From positions 62,001 to 126,000 of IMG/VR virus record IMGVR_UViG_3300046804_004848: a stretch of 64,000 nt of DNA. The stretch is one strand, 5' to 3'. Source of the stretch: a virus. Shown here piece by piece: positions 1 through 8,397 of this stretch. The position numbers and the translations under genes are program-made. Each line of letters opens with the position of its first letter. The first letter of the stretch is position 1. The notes beneath the pieces were generated by a model. That model was given only the letters and a program-made list of their open reading frames with translations, was not told the origin of the DNA and searched no databases.

Positions 1-87
1 TTTGATACCTTCATAGGGCACATCAACCTTGACAACACCTATACACGCATCTTTATTAGTAAACCATGTTGAATTTAAAATTTTCAT
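1..87 (-). CDS. hypothetical protein, N-terminal fragment (cut by window edge)
   Basis: Reading starts at ATG 87 and runs off the left edge, so only 29 residues are visible (MKILNSTWF..., ending PYEGIK). Its ATG overlaps the stop of the next upstream gene as ATGA, which implies translational coupling. I recognise no domain; such short conserved proteins are common in T4-like phages. Confidence 0.6.
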   Translation of the reverse strand, partial: MKILNSTWFTNKDACIGVVKVDVPYEGIK

Positions 88-215
88 CTGTTAGCTTGCT
101 CCTGTACAGTTTCTTTTACTTTTTCCACACTATTGTCTAGTAATCTTGCTACACCACTAAAACCAACTGTGGCAATAATAATTCCGAAAATAGTACCAAA
201 TAGGAAGTTTTTCAT
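84..215 (-). CDS. small single-span membrane protein, 43 aa
   Basis: A 43-residue protein with a hydrophobic N-terminal segment (about residues 3-20, FLFGTIFGIIIATVGF) followed by a charged helix-forming tail (EKVKETVQEQ). The stop TGA overlaps the ATG of the downstream gene, and the start lies 3 nt past the upstream stop. Function is unknown. The tight overlap with neighbours on both sides is the main support. Confidence 0.6.
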   Translation of the reverse strand: MKNFLFGTIFGIIIATVGFSGVARLLDNSVEKVKETVQEQANR

Positions 216-217
216 GA

Positions 218-523
218 TTAATTTCCTGCAGTAAGACGAACTAATTCAGTAGCAAGACTAGGTGTGTAGTGACGATAGCTACGGATTTTGCTATATTTAT
301 TGGTATGTTTTTCTTTAAACTTAGGAGTGATTCCTACAGCTTTAAGGGCAGTAATATAAGTAGAAAAATCTAAATCTTCTTCAAGATAGGCATGATCGTT
401 ACGAATGTAACTGTAGGTGGTAATTTTATTAAGAATTCCCAATTTACTAAGACGTGCAAGTGGAACTTTAACCCATCCGTGTCCAGGATCCGTGTAAATC
501 GTGTCAATCAAAGTAGTCTTCAT
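218..523 (-). CDS. conserved hypothetical protein, 101 aa
   Basis: A 101-residue soluble protein with the N-terminal pattern DPGHGWVKVP, which I associate with small conserved phage and plasmid proteins of unknown function. The rest is basic and Tyr-rich, without catalytic motifs I can name. It starts at ATG 523 behind TAACAGGAGATAGAA, a good ribosome binding site. It is the first gene below a strong sigma70 promoter at 553-581, so it is probably expressed early. Confidence 0.75.
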   Translation of the reverse strand: MKTTLIDTIYTDPGHGWVKVPLARLSKLGILNKITTYSYIRNDHAYLEEDLDFSTYITALKAVGITPKFKEKHTNKYSKIRSYRHYTPSLATELVRLTAGN

Positions 524-552
524 TTCTATCTCCTGTTAATCACTATAGACAT

Positions 553-581
553 AGTATAGCAAATTAGGATATGTGTGTCAA
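553..581 (-). promoter_or_regulatory. early sigma70 promoter
   Basis: On the minus strand: TTGACA at 581-576, a 17-bp spacer containing TATCCTAATTT, then TATACT at 558-553. It drives the 101-residue gene starting at 523. The spacer core is shared with the promoters at 23993 and 30255. Confidence 0.8.
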
Positions 582-582
582 G

Positions 583-705
583 TTATTTTTGATTGTTGTG
601 AAAATGATGATCTAGAATACGTGCAATTTTTTCAATACCATGAATAATACCCAAACCAATCACAGTTAAAACAAGTAATAAAATCCATTCTTGTAGCCAA
701 CTCAT
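583..705 (-). CDS. small membrane protein, 40 aa
   Basis: A 40-residue protein starting MSWLQEWILLL, with one hydrophobic span at about residues 7-22 and a His-rich tail (DHHFHNNQK). The start is supported by the ribosome binding site ATAGGAGAATAAT. The stop lies directly before the promoter at 553-581. Function unknown. Confidence 0.6.
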   Translation of the reverse strand: MSWLQEWILLLVLTVIGLGIIHGIEKIARILDHHFHNNQK

Positions 706-714
706 ATTATTCTC

Positions 715-915
715 CTATAATTTACGGTTAGTGTCATATTTTAACATAGAAATTTCCCAATCATAGTACTCATCATCAGAAAGTGTTCGTTCACGAAACT
801 TTTTACATAATGTTACATAATAAGAATATGTAAACTCGTTACCTGTTTTTTGGCTCACAGTATCGTTGTAATCAAACAACGCTTCTTGATTTATACTATA
901 ATTATAAACAATCAC
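715..915 (-). CDS. hypothetical protein, 66 aa
   Basis: A 66-residue, Tyr-rich and charged protein (MIVYNYSINQ...). No domain is recognised. It starts at 915, directly against the end of the upstream gene at 917, in the same leftward run of small early genes. Confidence 0.55.
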   Translation of the reverse strand: MIVYNYSINQEALFDYNDTVSQKTGNEFTYSYYVTLCKKFRERTLSDDEYYDWEISMLKYDTNRKL

Positions 916-916
916 A

Positions 917-1342
917 TTAATCCCAATAAATGTAAATTCTTGTATTAGCGGATTTATTCCATCTTACTTTACATCCACTTTCTTTAATGATTGGAAGGAT
1001 ATCTATAAGATTTTGTAAACCTTTGTCATCACCACTAAAGCAAAATAAACTACCATTTGTTTGTTCAGGTTTGTGACATGGAAAGGTTGAGTAATCATCT
1101 TTGGTCATACCTTCAGGCAAAATATATTCATCTTTTTCTTCGTCATATTCACAGTCCATTGAACAATCTTGCTCATGATTAAATAAGACTTTTGATAAGT
1201 CTATACTTTGTCCCTTGAACACTCCTTCCTCATGTTGATAGGGAATTTCTTGCCATGCACATGTTTGGCAACATGGTAATGCCCAACCAACATACCAACC
1301 TTCTTTTTGTAAATTTTGTTGCAAATTTCTAAATGGATGCAT
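917..1342 (-). CDS. hypothetical protein with Cys pairs, 141 aa
   Basis: I start it at ATG 1342 (MHPFRNLQQN), because the longer reading would need a TTG start. The 141 residues contain CCQTC near residue 26, several further Cys residues, and an acidic stretch (DCEYDEEKDEY). The Cys spacing could bind a metal, but no known zinc-finger family is evident. It lies 5 nt after the next upstream gene. Confidence 0.6.
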   Translation of the reverse strand: MHPFRNLQQNLQKEGWYVGWALPCCQTCAWQEIPYQHEEGVFKGQSIDLSKVLFNHEQDCSMDCEYDEEKDEYILPEGMTKDDYSTFPCHKPEQTNGSLFCFSGDDKGLQNLIDILPIIKESGCKVRWNKSANTRIYIYWD

Positions 1343-1347
1343 AATAT

Positions 1348-1758
1348 TCACCAACTTGAGTTATAAAAAACTTTTAAACCAATAATAAGTTCAGCTTTGG
1401 CATCAGCAATAAACTGCAAATCTTGGTTACGATAATAATCATCTTTTGGGGTACCAAAGAAAAATCCTTCTATTTCAAGGGATTTTACATATCCGTTCTT
1501 AATGTCTCGTTCTAAATGGTTAAGATCATCCCATGTTAATTCAAGTTCAATCCCATTAAAACTTGAACCCCATGAACGATCAGAATTTGGGTCAGGTGTA
1601 CCACCTTTTTGTAACCAAAGTTTTTCCATCCACCCTTGTAAATTAGGGTGTTTACGCCAATAAGCTAATTCACGTGGTTTAGCAACATTTTTGTTTTCAT
1701 AGTATGCGTCATAATCACCTTGATTGGCAGACACGTATGCGTACTGATCTAATCCCAT
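1348..1758 (-). CDS. conserved phage protein of unknown function, 136 aa
   Basis: Residues start MGLDQYAYV and include ELAYWRKHPNLQGWMEKLW in the middle and GFFFG...DDYYR...FIADAKAEL near the end, a pattern I associate with conserved T4-like phage proteins of unknown role. The start at 1758 is chosen over an in-frame ATG at 1791. It has GGAG 6 nt upstream, and the longer start would lie inside the upstream membrane gene at 1781-1945. Confidence 0.75.
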   Translation of the reverse strand: MGLDQYAYVSANQGDYDAYYENKNVAKPRELAYWRKHPNLQGWMEKLWLQKGGTPDPNSDRSWGSSFNGIELELTWDDLNHLERDIKNGYVKSLEIEGFFFGTPKDDYYRNQDLQFIADAKAELIIGLKVFYNSSW

Positions 1759-1780
1759 GTTTTGCTCCGAATTGTAACGT

Positions 1781-1945
1781 TTAAACTTCATTCTTTAATT
1801 GTTTTTTACTGCAATCATACATCATACTACGTATGACTATGTTTTTATTTAAATCACATTCTAACATAAATTTTTGCTGTGCGTACATTGAACCAAGTAC
1901 ACTACCAAAAATAAATCCGATACCTGCTACAAGTGTTTTACTCAT
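1781..1945 (-). CDS. small membrane-anchored protein, 54 aa
   Basis: A 54-residue protein (MSKTLVAGIG...) with an N-terminal hydrophobic span (about residues 5-20) and a basic, Cys-containing tail. Its ATG overlaps the stop of the upstream gene as ATGA at 1942-1945, which supports it being real and co-translated. Function unknown. Confidence 0.6.
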   Translation of the reverse strand: MSKTLVAGIGFIFGSVLGSMYAQQKFMLECDLNKNIVIRSMMYDCSKKQLKNEV

Positions 1946-2160
1946 GTTGTTTTTAATATTTCAAAAGTTTTACGTGCACCATAGTTAATATGATAATCAG
2001 CTTCTTCATAATCTAGGTAAAAGTCACTATCACGGTCATAGTATTGTCCTGCAGTAGGATCATAATACAACACTTTACCTGATTCATACATAAAAGGTCC
2101 TTCAAGACCTTTCATTTTAGTATAGCGAGCGGGAATTGAGGGAATAATTTTGTAACCCAT
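1942..2160 (-). CDS. hypothetical protein, 72 aa
   Basis: A 72-residue protein rich in Tyr and Asp (YYDPTAGQYYDRDSDFYLD). It has a strong ribosome binding site (CAGGAGGTTGT) before ATG 2160 and is the first gene below the promoter at 2187-2215. No domain recognised. Confidence 0.65.
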   Translation of the reverse strand: MGYKIIPSIPARYTKMKGLEGPFMYESGKVLYYDPTAGQYYDRDSDFYLDYEEADYHINYGARKTFEILKTT

Positions 2161-2186
2161 ACAACCTCCTGTGTTATGACAAGATC

Positions 2187-2215
2187 AGTATATGATAAGT
2201 TTTATAGTTTGTCAA
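2187..2215 (-). promoter_or_regulatory. early sigma70 promoter
   Basis: TTGACA at 2215-2210 and TATACT at 2192-2187 on the minus strand, with a 17-bp spacer. It overlaps the last codon of the upstream gene and drives the gene starting at 2160. Confidence 0.8.
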
Positions 2216-2421
2216 ACCCAATATAAACTAAAATTAAGCAAATCAGATTCTTGTTGGAAGGATACAACACGTTCATTAAAGTTAAATCCTTGTCTCCAAG
2301 TATACGGACCAACACAATATTGTTTTAACCAATTTAAAATTTCTTGTATATTATCTTTGTTCTGCACAACAATTTTCGTAACATGCATATAAGTAATACC
2401 TGGTTTGATGATTTCGTACAT
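2212..2421 (-). CDS. hypothetical protein, 69 aa
   Basis: A 69-residue protein ending LLNFSLYWV. Its C-terminal half resembles the end of the 260-residue protein just upstream (WL..., then MFSLKWAT), so the two may share a small domain. It has its own promoter at 2424-2452. Function unknown. Confidence 0.6.
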   Translation of the reverse strand: MYEIIKPGITYMHVTKIVVQNKDNIQEILNWLKQYCVGPYTWRQGFNFNERVVSFQQESDLLNFSLYWV

Positions 2422-2423
2422 AG

Positions 2424-2452
2424 ATTATACATATTTATGTACCTATTGTCAA
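2424..2452 (-). promoter_or_regulatory. early sigma70 promoter
   Basis: TTGACA at 2452-2447, 17-bp spacer, TATAAT at 2429-2424 (full consensus hexamers) on the minus strand. It lies directly before the gene starting at 2421, so the transcript leader is very short. Confidence 0.8.
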
Positions 2453-2456
2453 GTAG

Positions 2457-3239
2457 TTACGTAGCCCATTTCAAACTAAACATAGTTGCATGTTCATCAT
2501 TATCAAAACTGAACCCTACGGTGTGATACATGTCAGGTTTACATAGTAACTCATAAGATAACTTACTACCTTGTAACCAAGTAACCATATCATTAAAATA
2601 TGCCATACTTGGTAATTCTACAAAGACATAATGTTTTGTTGGTGGATTTATTACGTTAGCTATAATATTATCTTTTTTATTTGTAAGCGTAATAGATGCT
2701 CCGTTGTTCCACGTCATAATACAAGTACTATAAGGTAAACTGTAGGTAGTTTCTATAATGTTTTCTTCACATTCACTCCATAGAAAATCTTGTGCATCAA
2801 CATCAAAATCATTATATTTCTCATCATTTGGATCAACAGGGTATCCATTAAGTTCTCTAACAATTTCTTCTAAATCAACATCACTAATCCACTCCCAACC
2901 TTTACCATCTGCATCTTCATTACATAAATCAAGCAAAAAATCTTTATCATGTATGGTAAAGTAAAGTTGAGTATCACTTGTACGATTCTCACACATTGAC
3001 AGTGCTATGGCACAAACTGAGTCTGAATCCCAATAATTATAGTAATCTAATTCATTTAAGCTACCGCTTTTTTGTTGAATATAAATCCAACCTTTAGATT
3101 CTTCGTTAGATTGACCTACGACTTTATCATGATAAGTCCATTCACTTATTTCTGAAATCCAACCTGTTACCCCAATTTCTTTAGGTAACCCATAAAGATC
3201 AATAAATTTTTTAACTTGCTTATATGCTTTAGTGTTCAT
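2457..3239 (-). CDS. hypothetical protein, 260 aa
   Basis: A 260-residue acidic protein without a recognised domain. Its last ~60 residues (from about TKHYVFVEL to MFSLKWAT) look like a separate small domain similar in pattern to the 69-residue protein downstream. The start overlaps the 3' end of the upstream gene by 11 nt. It lies in the early gene run, so a host-takeover role is possible but unsupported. Confidence 0.65.
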   Translation of the reverse strand: MNTKAYKQVKKFIDLYGLPKEIGVTGWISEISEWTYHDKVVGQSNEESKGWIYIQQKSGSLNELDYYNYWDSDSVCAIALSMCENRTSDTQLYFTIHDKDFLLDLCNEDADGKGWEWISDVDLEEIVRELNGYPVDPNDEKYNDFDVDAQDFLWSECEENIIETTYSLPYSTCIMTWNNGASITLTNKKDNIIANVINPPTKHYVFVELPSMAYFNDMVTWLQGSKLSYELLCKPDMYHTVGFSFDNDEHATMFSLKWAT

Positions 3240-3948
3240 TTTTCTTAAACCATTTTACAAAATTGCTATAGGATTTGACAAAAGTAAGGGTTCTTGTATC
3301 CTTTCCAACCCATTCATCCTTTGATATAACTTTTGTTTTTATATCAAAAAACGTGTCACTTGTGCTAATATATTGGACTAATGGAAAACCCGCAGGAATA
3401 AAAATTCTATATGGTTCGGGTTTGTGCTTAAACAAAATAAACACATTAGTGGTGTGACTGTAATAAAAATCAAGAAACCCAGGCATCACCGTGTAATTAA
3501 CTATGCCATGATGGTGATAAAATGGAGCAGTAGCATAAAAATTTGTAGGTTTTGATGCTTCTGCAACCCAAGGTGATTGTAATTTTAAGTGACTATACTC
3601 AGGGGCAAACTCACCAAATTGTTTACTATCATGGATGGTTCCACTTGAATTATTATGTGAAAAAAGATAGTTAAACGATTTATCAGGGTAAACATCTATA
3701 ACCAAATCGCACCACATAGGTAAAATTATACCATTTGTTAGCGTGTTTTTAATACCTGCACAACTCCTAACCGTTGGTGAATCCACCTCAATATTATAAT
3801 CCTGTTCTATTCTTTTATAAACAGGTTTTAATTTTTCAAACCATGATGGATAACATTTTGAGGTGTTTATTGGTGGTAATGCTTGGCTAATAATTCTATT
3901 TTCTTGTGTGCAAGAAAATGTTATACTAGTTTTTTTCTTAACAAACAT
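3229..3948 (-). CDS. conserved phage protein of unknown function, 239 aa
   Basis: 239 residues. The pattern YPSWFEKLKP near residue 34, then TVRSCAGIKNTLTNGIILP and WCDLVIDV, is one I associate with conserved T4-like cyanophage and pelagiphage proteins of unknown role. The start codon overlaps the stop of the upstream gene as TAATG. No catalytic residues can be assigned. Confidence 0.65.
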   Translation of the reverse strand: MFVKKKTSITFSCTQENRIISQALPPINTSKCYPSWFEKLKPVYKRIEQDYNIEVDSPTVRSCAGIKNTLTNGIILPMWCDLVIDVYPDKSFNYLFSHNNSSGTIHDSKQFGEFAPEYSHLKLQSPWVAEASKPTNFYATAPFYHHHGIVNYTVMPGFLDFYYSHTTNVFILFKHKPEPYRIFIPAGFPLVQYISTSDTFFDIKTKVISKDEWVGKDTRTLTFVKSYSNFVKWFKKNEH

Positions 3949-4481
3949 TACTTTTTAGTGTTAGCAAAAGGCCATGCATTTGGATTATTCTGCACAGGGT
4001 CTCCATCCTCATCTTCTTCAGTATCAGGATAATACTCTTCCAAAATATAATCTACAACATCCATGAGTACATCTTCACCCATTTCACTATCTAAGTCAAA
4101 AGTATTAACAAAATCCCATGATTCATTGTTTACATCATACCAAGCAAAAATACAAACTTCTTCTTTTGGACGATGTAAAATTAAATTCCAAGCAAAATCA
4201 TGTTCGGGAAATTCTCCTTCTTTACTATCTTTGTGGATAAAAATTGCATAACAACGCATATCTTTATTACCACCTTCCTCATAAACATACTCACCATCTT
4301 CATCTTCAGTTTCAAGATCACCGTATTGTTCAAAGATGCATTTGATGCCTGGGGTGTCGCTATAGTCAGTACCACGTTCCCATCCATCGTAATCATCAGG
4401 ATAAAACATATCATCAACCACATGTTGAAGTAATTTTTCAAGTCGCTCTAGTTGATCATCTTCAAGTTGCATAGTCATCAT
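3948..4481 (-). CDS. hypothetical acidic protein, 177 aa
   Basis: A very acidic 177-residue protein (ETEDEDGEYVYEE, DTEEDEDGD). The ribosome binding site is ATAGGAGAAAA. Its start overlaps the stop of the ABC/acetyltransferase gene, so it belongs to the coupled block running from 7197 down to 3948. No known domain; strong acidity is common in DNA-mimic and scaffold proteins, but that is only a possibility. Confidence 0.65.
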   Translation of the reverse strand: MMTMQLEDDQLERLEKLLQHVVDDMFYPDDYDGWERGTDYSDTPGIKCIFEQYGDLETEDEDGEYVYEEGGNKDMRCYAIFIHKDSKEGEFPEHDFAWNLILHRPKEEVCIFAWYDVNNESWDFVNTFDLDSEMGEDVLMDVVDYILEEYYPDTEEDEDGDPVQNNPNAWPFANTKK

Positions 4482-5536
4482 TTTTCTCCTATATATTCAT
4501 GTGACCAACACTCTCTATTAGCATGTGCAAGTAACGACTCAACAGAAAGCATTTGTTTATCATGCTGTGTACCACTTAACAAATAATCTTTGCGTTTCAT
4601 CTTGTTCTTACTTGTAGGTTTCCATAGAGGAGAGTTATCTCTATAACCACCCATTCTTGGATTAGCAGTTTTGCTAAAATAACGTTTACCTTGTTGTACG
4701 TGCATTTTAGCTATTGCATCACTAAATCTTACACCAATTCCTAATCCTTGAAAATCAGGTAAGATAACTGTGCGGTGTCCACGATAAGCATTTTTTAATG
4801 TTCCGCTAGGTTGTGGCAATACAGCAGCAAATCCTATGATAACATCATTCCATACTGCTGCCCAACATTTAGATGATTTATTCATGCTTCCACTTAAATA
4901 GTGATGTGGAGCGAAGGCTGTCCACAATTTTCTGTCAGCAGGTATGATTTCCAAAGTGATTGTTGGACGTTGCCGAAGTAACCCCCTTGTGAGTTCGCCC
5001 GTTGCGGTATCAAATACCCAATCAGGACGAAGCCACTCAACAATATCATAATGACATGTAGCAAACGTTACCTTTTGCAAACCCTCTGCTCTGATATAAC
5101 GATTAATCGCATTACTTAAACTTTTTGCTACATTGCGATCAACCACACTAGTAAATTCATCAATAACTGCACCACTTTGTAGCTGCCTAGCCATATCAGC
5201 ACGATGTTGTTCACCATTACTGCACACATGATATGGTCTACATAATGTGGGAATACTATTTAAACCAACCGCATGTAACTCATCTAAGCGATTAAAATGA
5301 CTACAGATTGCTTTATTTTTATCCCACTGTGGTATTTCAATATTTCCAATAGTTTTTAAGATACTAGATTTGCCACTGCCACTCGGACCGACAATCAACC
5401 CGATTTGATAATCAGTAGGTATGATAAATTGTGGAACTTCAAAGGTTGAAACACCTGTAAATTCATAATCAAAAGCAGTACTAACTGCTTTGACCATATC
5501 ATCAACAACTACTGTGGATGTAAGTATATTAGACAT
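4478..5536 (-). CDS. ABC-type ATPase fused to GNAT-like acetyltransferase domain
   Basis: 352 residues from ATG 5536. The N-terminal half is an ABC-class ATPase: Walker [10 protein letters not shown] near residue 50, a signature-like [15 protein letters not shown], and Walker [10 protein letters not shown]. The C-terminal half resembles a GNAT N-acetyltransferase, with a V-x-P-x-F-Q-G-L-G-I-G acetyl-CoA loop near residue 265. There are no membrane spans, so this is not a transporter subunit. The start overlaps the clpP stop by 8 nt. Known phage proteins of this composite type are of unknown function. The combination suggests ATP-dependent modification of a macromolecule, but the substrate cannot be read from sequence. 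Confidence 0.75.
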   Translation of the reverse strand: MSNILTSTVVVDDMVKAVSTAFDYEFTGVSTFEVPQFIIPTDYQIGLIVGPSGSGKSSILKTIGNIEIPQWDKNKAICSHFNRLDELHAVGLNSIPTLCRPYHVCSNGEQHRADMARQLQSGAVIDEFTSVVDRNVAKSLSNAINRYIRAEGLQKVTFATCHYDIVEWLRPDWVFDTATGELTRGLLRQRPTITLEIIPADRKLWTAFAPHHYLSGSMNKSSKCWAAVWNDVIIGFAAVLPQPSGTLKNAYRGHRTVILPDFQGLGIGVRFSDAIAKMHVQQGKRYFSKTANPRMGGYRDNSPLWKPTSKNKMKRKDYLLSGTQHDKQMLSVESLLAHANRECWSHEYIGEK

Positions 5537-6125
5537 TTTCACGTTTCGCAATAATTTTATCAACTAACCCATAATTAATTGCTTCTTGTGCTGACATAAA
5601 CTTATCACGATCCATATCATGTTTAAAGTCATCATATGTTTTACCTGCGGTATTATGTTTTACATATAATTCAGTTAACATGTGTTTCATTTTAAGTATT
5701 TCTTTTAATGAAATTTCCATATCACTTACCATACCACGTGCTCCACCACTAGGTTGGTGAATCATATGACGTGCGTGTGGAAGTATATACCGTTTACCCG
5801 CTGCACCTGCTTGTGCTAAAAATGAACCCATACTGCATGCTTGACCCATAACGATAGTAGATACATCAGGTTTAATAAACTGCATGGTATCGTATATGCT
5901 CATACCATCGGTGACAGAACCGCCTGGGCTGTTGATGTAAAAACTAATATCCTTATCAGTATCTTCACTTTCTAAAAAAAGTAATTGTGCAACAATTAAA
6001 TTTGCACTAATTTCATTTACTTCACCATTTAAAATGACCACACGATCACGCAGTAATCTGCTGTATATGTCATAACTACGTTCACCACGACTAGTTTGTT
6101 CAACAACGATAGGTACTAAACTCAT
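5529..6125 (-). CDS. clpP: ClpP ATP-dependent protease proteolytic subunit
   Basis: A complete 198-residue ClpP, close to the usual ~200. The catalytic triad is present: Ser98 in GQACSMGSF, His123 in HMIHQP and Asp172 in [28 protein letters not shown] and the Gly-rich strand are intact. ClpP forms the tetradecameric chamber that degrades substrates unfolded by ClpX or ClpA. The phage also encodes ClpX (12183-13436) and ClpS (8394-8711), so a phage-made or hybrid Clp protease is likely. The start overlaps the upstream methyltransferase stop as ATGA, and the 3' end overlaps the ABC/GNAT gene. Confidence 0.97.
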   Translation of the reverse strand: MSLVPIVVEQTSRGERSYDIYSRLLRDRVVILNGEVNEISANLIVAQLLFLESEDTDKDISFYINSPGGSVTDGMSIYDTMQFIKPDVSTIVMGQACSMGSFLAQAGAAGKRYILPHARHMIHQPSGGARGMVSDMEISLKEILKMKHMLTELYVKHNTAGKTYDDFKHDMDRDKFMSAQEAINYGLVDKIIAKRENV

Positions 6126-6724
6126 GCTTTTTCCTTTTTAGATTTCTTGTCTTTTTTGTCTTTCTTAACCTTTTTATCTTCTTTTCTGCACTTTAGAGCA
6201 GCTTTGACTGAATCCCATATATCTACATTAAACTTTCCATACTCTGCTAAAGTATCAGGTTGATTACCAAATTTTGATAAACTGATAGGTGAAGGAACAA
6301 AATCTTGTGCCACTAAATAAAAATCAACATCCCAATCATAGGCTAGTGTTGAATTAGAGTAACCATTTTGGATAAAGTGATCATTTGCTTTTTTGTTAAG
6401 AAGTATTAAACCATCTAGAGTAACTGCGGTTTGATGGGTAGGGTCGCTAAAAAAAGCAGTGCTAAAATGGTATGGGAAAGCAAGTTCAACAACCGCATCA
6501 TGTTTACATATTCTATACATTTCTTTCCATGCATTTTTATAACCTGATTTAGACAAATGTTCTAATACATGATGAGCAACAATATGTTCAATAGAATTAT
6601 CTTCAAAAGGCCAATTTGCTTGTTCTAAATCTAATTGTATATCAGTCTTAACAAGGGTACTAACATCAACGTTTATAAAACCATCTATATATTTGTTACC
6701 ACATCCCAAATTAATCTTTTTCAT
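6122..6724 (-). CDS. SAM-dependent methyltransferase-like protein
   Basis: 200 residues. The N-terminal [18 protein letters not shown] is a class I methyltransferase motif I, followed by [26 protein letters not shown] (motif II/III region; quoted here only as a landmark ending at about residue 58). The tail is a Lys-rich run ([14 protein letters not shown]). Substrate is unknown. Both ends overlap neighbours by ATGA, between the DUF2452 gene and clpP. Confidence 0.8.
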   Translation of the reverse strand: MKKINLGCGNKYIDGFINVDVSTLVKTDIQLDLEQANWPFEDNSIEHIVAHHVLEHLSKSGYKNAWKEMYRICKHDAVVELAFPYHFSTAFFSDPTHQTAVTLDGLILLNKKANDHFIQNGYSNSTLAYDWDVDFYLVAQDFVPSPISLSKFGNQPDTLAEYGKFNVDIWDSVKAALKCRKEDKKVKKDKKDKKSKKEKA

Positions 6725-7197
6725 TCTTCAACCTCTATCCATGTATAATCACCTAACCATTTAACTTTAGTAATATACTCATAATGTGCGGGTACACCCG
6801 TTGACCAATCTTTAGGACCAAGCAACGATAGACGTGTTTTTTGTATCTGACTATCAAACAATAACCAATATGTTTGACCGTGAGCTATTTGAAACCTATA
6901 TTCTGCTGCGTGAACCCAATCTGTAATATCTAACCTACGTTTAATTTGTGCTGCTTGATCTTGTAAAACATTTACAAGTTGCATAATCCTATCATATTCT
7001 TGCTGAGCATGCAACCTTGCAACGTTAAGCATAATATCTTTTTGTTGCGTAATGGGAACAAGGTCAAACTTTGGCGCACTAACTTCAACAGGATATTCTG
7101 TTACATTTCTATTGATAAAAATCGCAGGTAAACCTCCAATTTCAGAATCGTAACTTGTTCTACCCTTCATTGAGTTGGGTTTTTTATCTTCAGACAT
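6721..7197 (-). CDS. DUF2452 family protein
   Basis: 158 residues. The pattern YDRIMQLVNVLQDQAAQI, RRLDITDWVHAAEYRF and then YWLLFD matches DUF2452 as I remember it, a family of unknown function found in bacteria and phages. It is the first gene of the leftward coupled block (7197 to 3948). A weak sigma70-like promoter lies just upstream. Confidence 0.75.
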   Translation of the reverse strand: MSEDKKPNSMKGRTSYDSEIGGLPAIFINRNVTEYPVEVSAPKFDLVPITQQKDIMLNVARLHAQQEYDRIMQLVNVLQDQAAQIKRRLDITDWVHAAEYRFQIAHGQTYWLLFDSQIQKTRLSLLGPKDWSTGVPAHYEYITKVKWLGDYTWIEVEE

Positions 7198-7202
7198 GGT
7201 AT

Positions 7203-7230
7203 ATTATATCGTATAATTGTTTAGAAACAA
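7203..7230 (-). promoter_or_regulatory. possible sigma70 promoter, weak -35
   Basis: TATAAT at 7208-7203 with TTGTTT at 7230-7225, 16-bp spacer, on the minus strand, 6 nt before the DUF2452 start. The -10 is perfect; the -35 is poor. Confidence 0.45.
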
Positions 7231-7357
7231 TCATAAACTTATCCAATTATATGATTTTTTGCTCATATTTTGGTGGTAAAGGAGCATCCATAAGTTAAAC
7301 AATCTTAGAATTTTTCACAGTTATATTTACCAAAATAAAAAGCCGTAGATAATTTGG

Positions 7358-7364
7358 TTAAATA
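7358..7364 (+). promoter_or_regulatory. T4-type late promoter (TTAAATA)
   Basis: TTAAATA followed 21 nt later by ATG 7386, with AAGGAG as ribosome binding site between. It matches the TATAAATA late motif seen elsewhere in this window, with one change. Confidence 0.5.
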
Positions 7365-7385
7365 CTATACTAAGGAGATATTAAA

Positions 7386-7688
7386 ATGCTAGAAAAATTT
7401 GGCAAATTTTTAAGAGAATTATTTATTCACGGACCTAAAGGTTTAGAACCTGCACCACCTGCTGAAGCTAAACCCCTTGAGGCTAAACCTGCTCAAGATA
7501 GAGTAGAAGCACCTGCGCCAAAAGCGGAACTTAAACCTGTGCCTAAAGATAATGTTGTCATTGCACCTATTAAAAAAGAAAGAAAACCTGCAGCTAAAAA
7601 ACCTGCAGCAAAACCTGCATCTGAAGCAAAACCTAAGGCAGCACCTAAAGTAACTAAAGCGAAAAAACCACCTACTGCTAAAAAATAA
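7386..7688 (+). CDS. Ala/Lys/Pro-rich basic protein, histone H1-like tail
   Basis: 100 residues. A short N-terminal segment (MLEKFGKFLRELF) precedes ~80 residues of low-complexity Ala, Lys and Pro with repeated KPAA and AKP units. The composition is that of histone H1-like or nucleoid-binding tails, and a similar tail ends the protein at 52477-53193. It may bind DNA or act as a flexible linker. The ribosome binding site is TAAGGAGATATT. It precedes the degenerate phosphoesterase by 4 nt. Confidence 0.75.
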   Translation: MLEKFGKFLRELFIHGPKGLEPAPPAEAKPLEAKPAQDRVEAPAPKAELKPVPKDNVVIAPIKKERKPAAKKPAAKPASEAKPKAAPKVTKAKKPPTAKK

Positions 7689-7692
7689 CTGA

Positions 7693-8397
7693 ATGGATAT
7701 TCCGTTTTCATTAGATTTAATCAGTGATTTAAATTTATCAGACGATGAGCAATTTGATTGGACAGGTAACCAAACTTCATTATTTTGTATAGTAGCAGGT
7801 AATGTTGCACCAAGTTTAAGAAAATTACATCAGGTTTTAACACATTTAGGTACGCTATACAGGGGCGTTCTTTATATTGATGGGCAGCTTGAACATCAAA
7901 ATATACAACATTATGAGTCAAGAGTTGATCAAATTAAAACATTATGTGCCCCTATTCAAAATGTTATATACTTACATCAGCATGTAGTCATACTTAATGG
8001 TATAGCTTTTGTTGCAATTAATGGATGGTATCCTGTAAATTATCATAGTTACGATGCTACTCAACAAATGTATATTGATGCTCTTCGTATTAAAGATTTA
8101 GAATACCTTACTAGAACTATTAAAAACTTACAATCACATAATGATGCTAAACGTATATGCGTTATAACTAATAGTATACCAAGCGAACAATTAACATTTA
8201 AAGACCCTGATAATCATCTGCCTGACCCAATTGGTATCATTGTTTCATTAATGTCTGACATTAATCACAAAGTTGACCATTGGGTGTTTGGAAACTATAA
8301 TAAAATTATTGATGGTGTATATAATGGTAGACGGTATGTCAATAACCCCAAACTTCAAAATCAACCCTATTGGCCTAAACGAATTGTTTTAGGTTAA
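7693..8397 (+). CDS. degenerate calcineurin-like phosphoesterase (pseudoenzyme candidate)
   Basis: 234 residues. The order of elements follows a metallophosphoesterase: AGNVAPSL where GDxxD is expected, DGQLEH where GNHE is expected, VAINGWYP (the tlWy strand), ITNSIPS where THxxP is expected, and HWVFGNYN where WxxGHTH is expected. Nearly every metal ligand is replaced, so catalysis is unlikely. This fold assignment is my inference from motif spacing. The gene is cotranscribed with the basic protein upstream and converges on clpS with a 4-nt overlap. Confidence 0.5.
   Translation: MDIPFSLDLISDLNLSDDEQFDWTGNQTSLFCIVAGNVAPSLRKLHQVLTHLGTLYRGVLYIDGQLEHQNIQHYESRVDQIKTLCAPIQNVIYLHQHVVILNGIAFVAINGWYPVNYHSYDATQQMYIDALRIKDLEYLTRTIKNLQSHNDAKRICVITNSIPSEQLTFKDPDNHLPDPIGIIVSLMSDINHKVDHWVFGNYNKIIDGVYNGRRYVNNPKLQNQPYWPKRIVLG

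Noticed and set aside
1759-1791. Upstream ATG 1791 for the conserved 136-residue protein
   Set aside because: It overlaps the small membrane gene at 1781-1945 in another frame, and GGAG stands before ATG 1758 instead.
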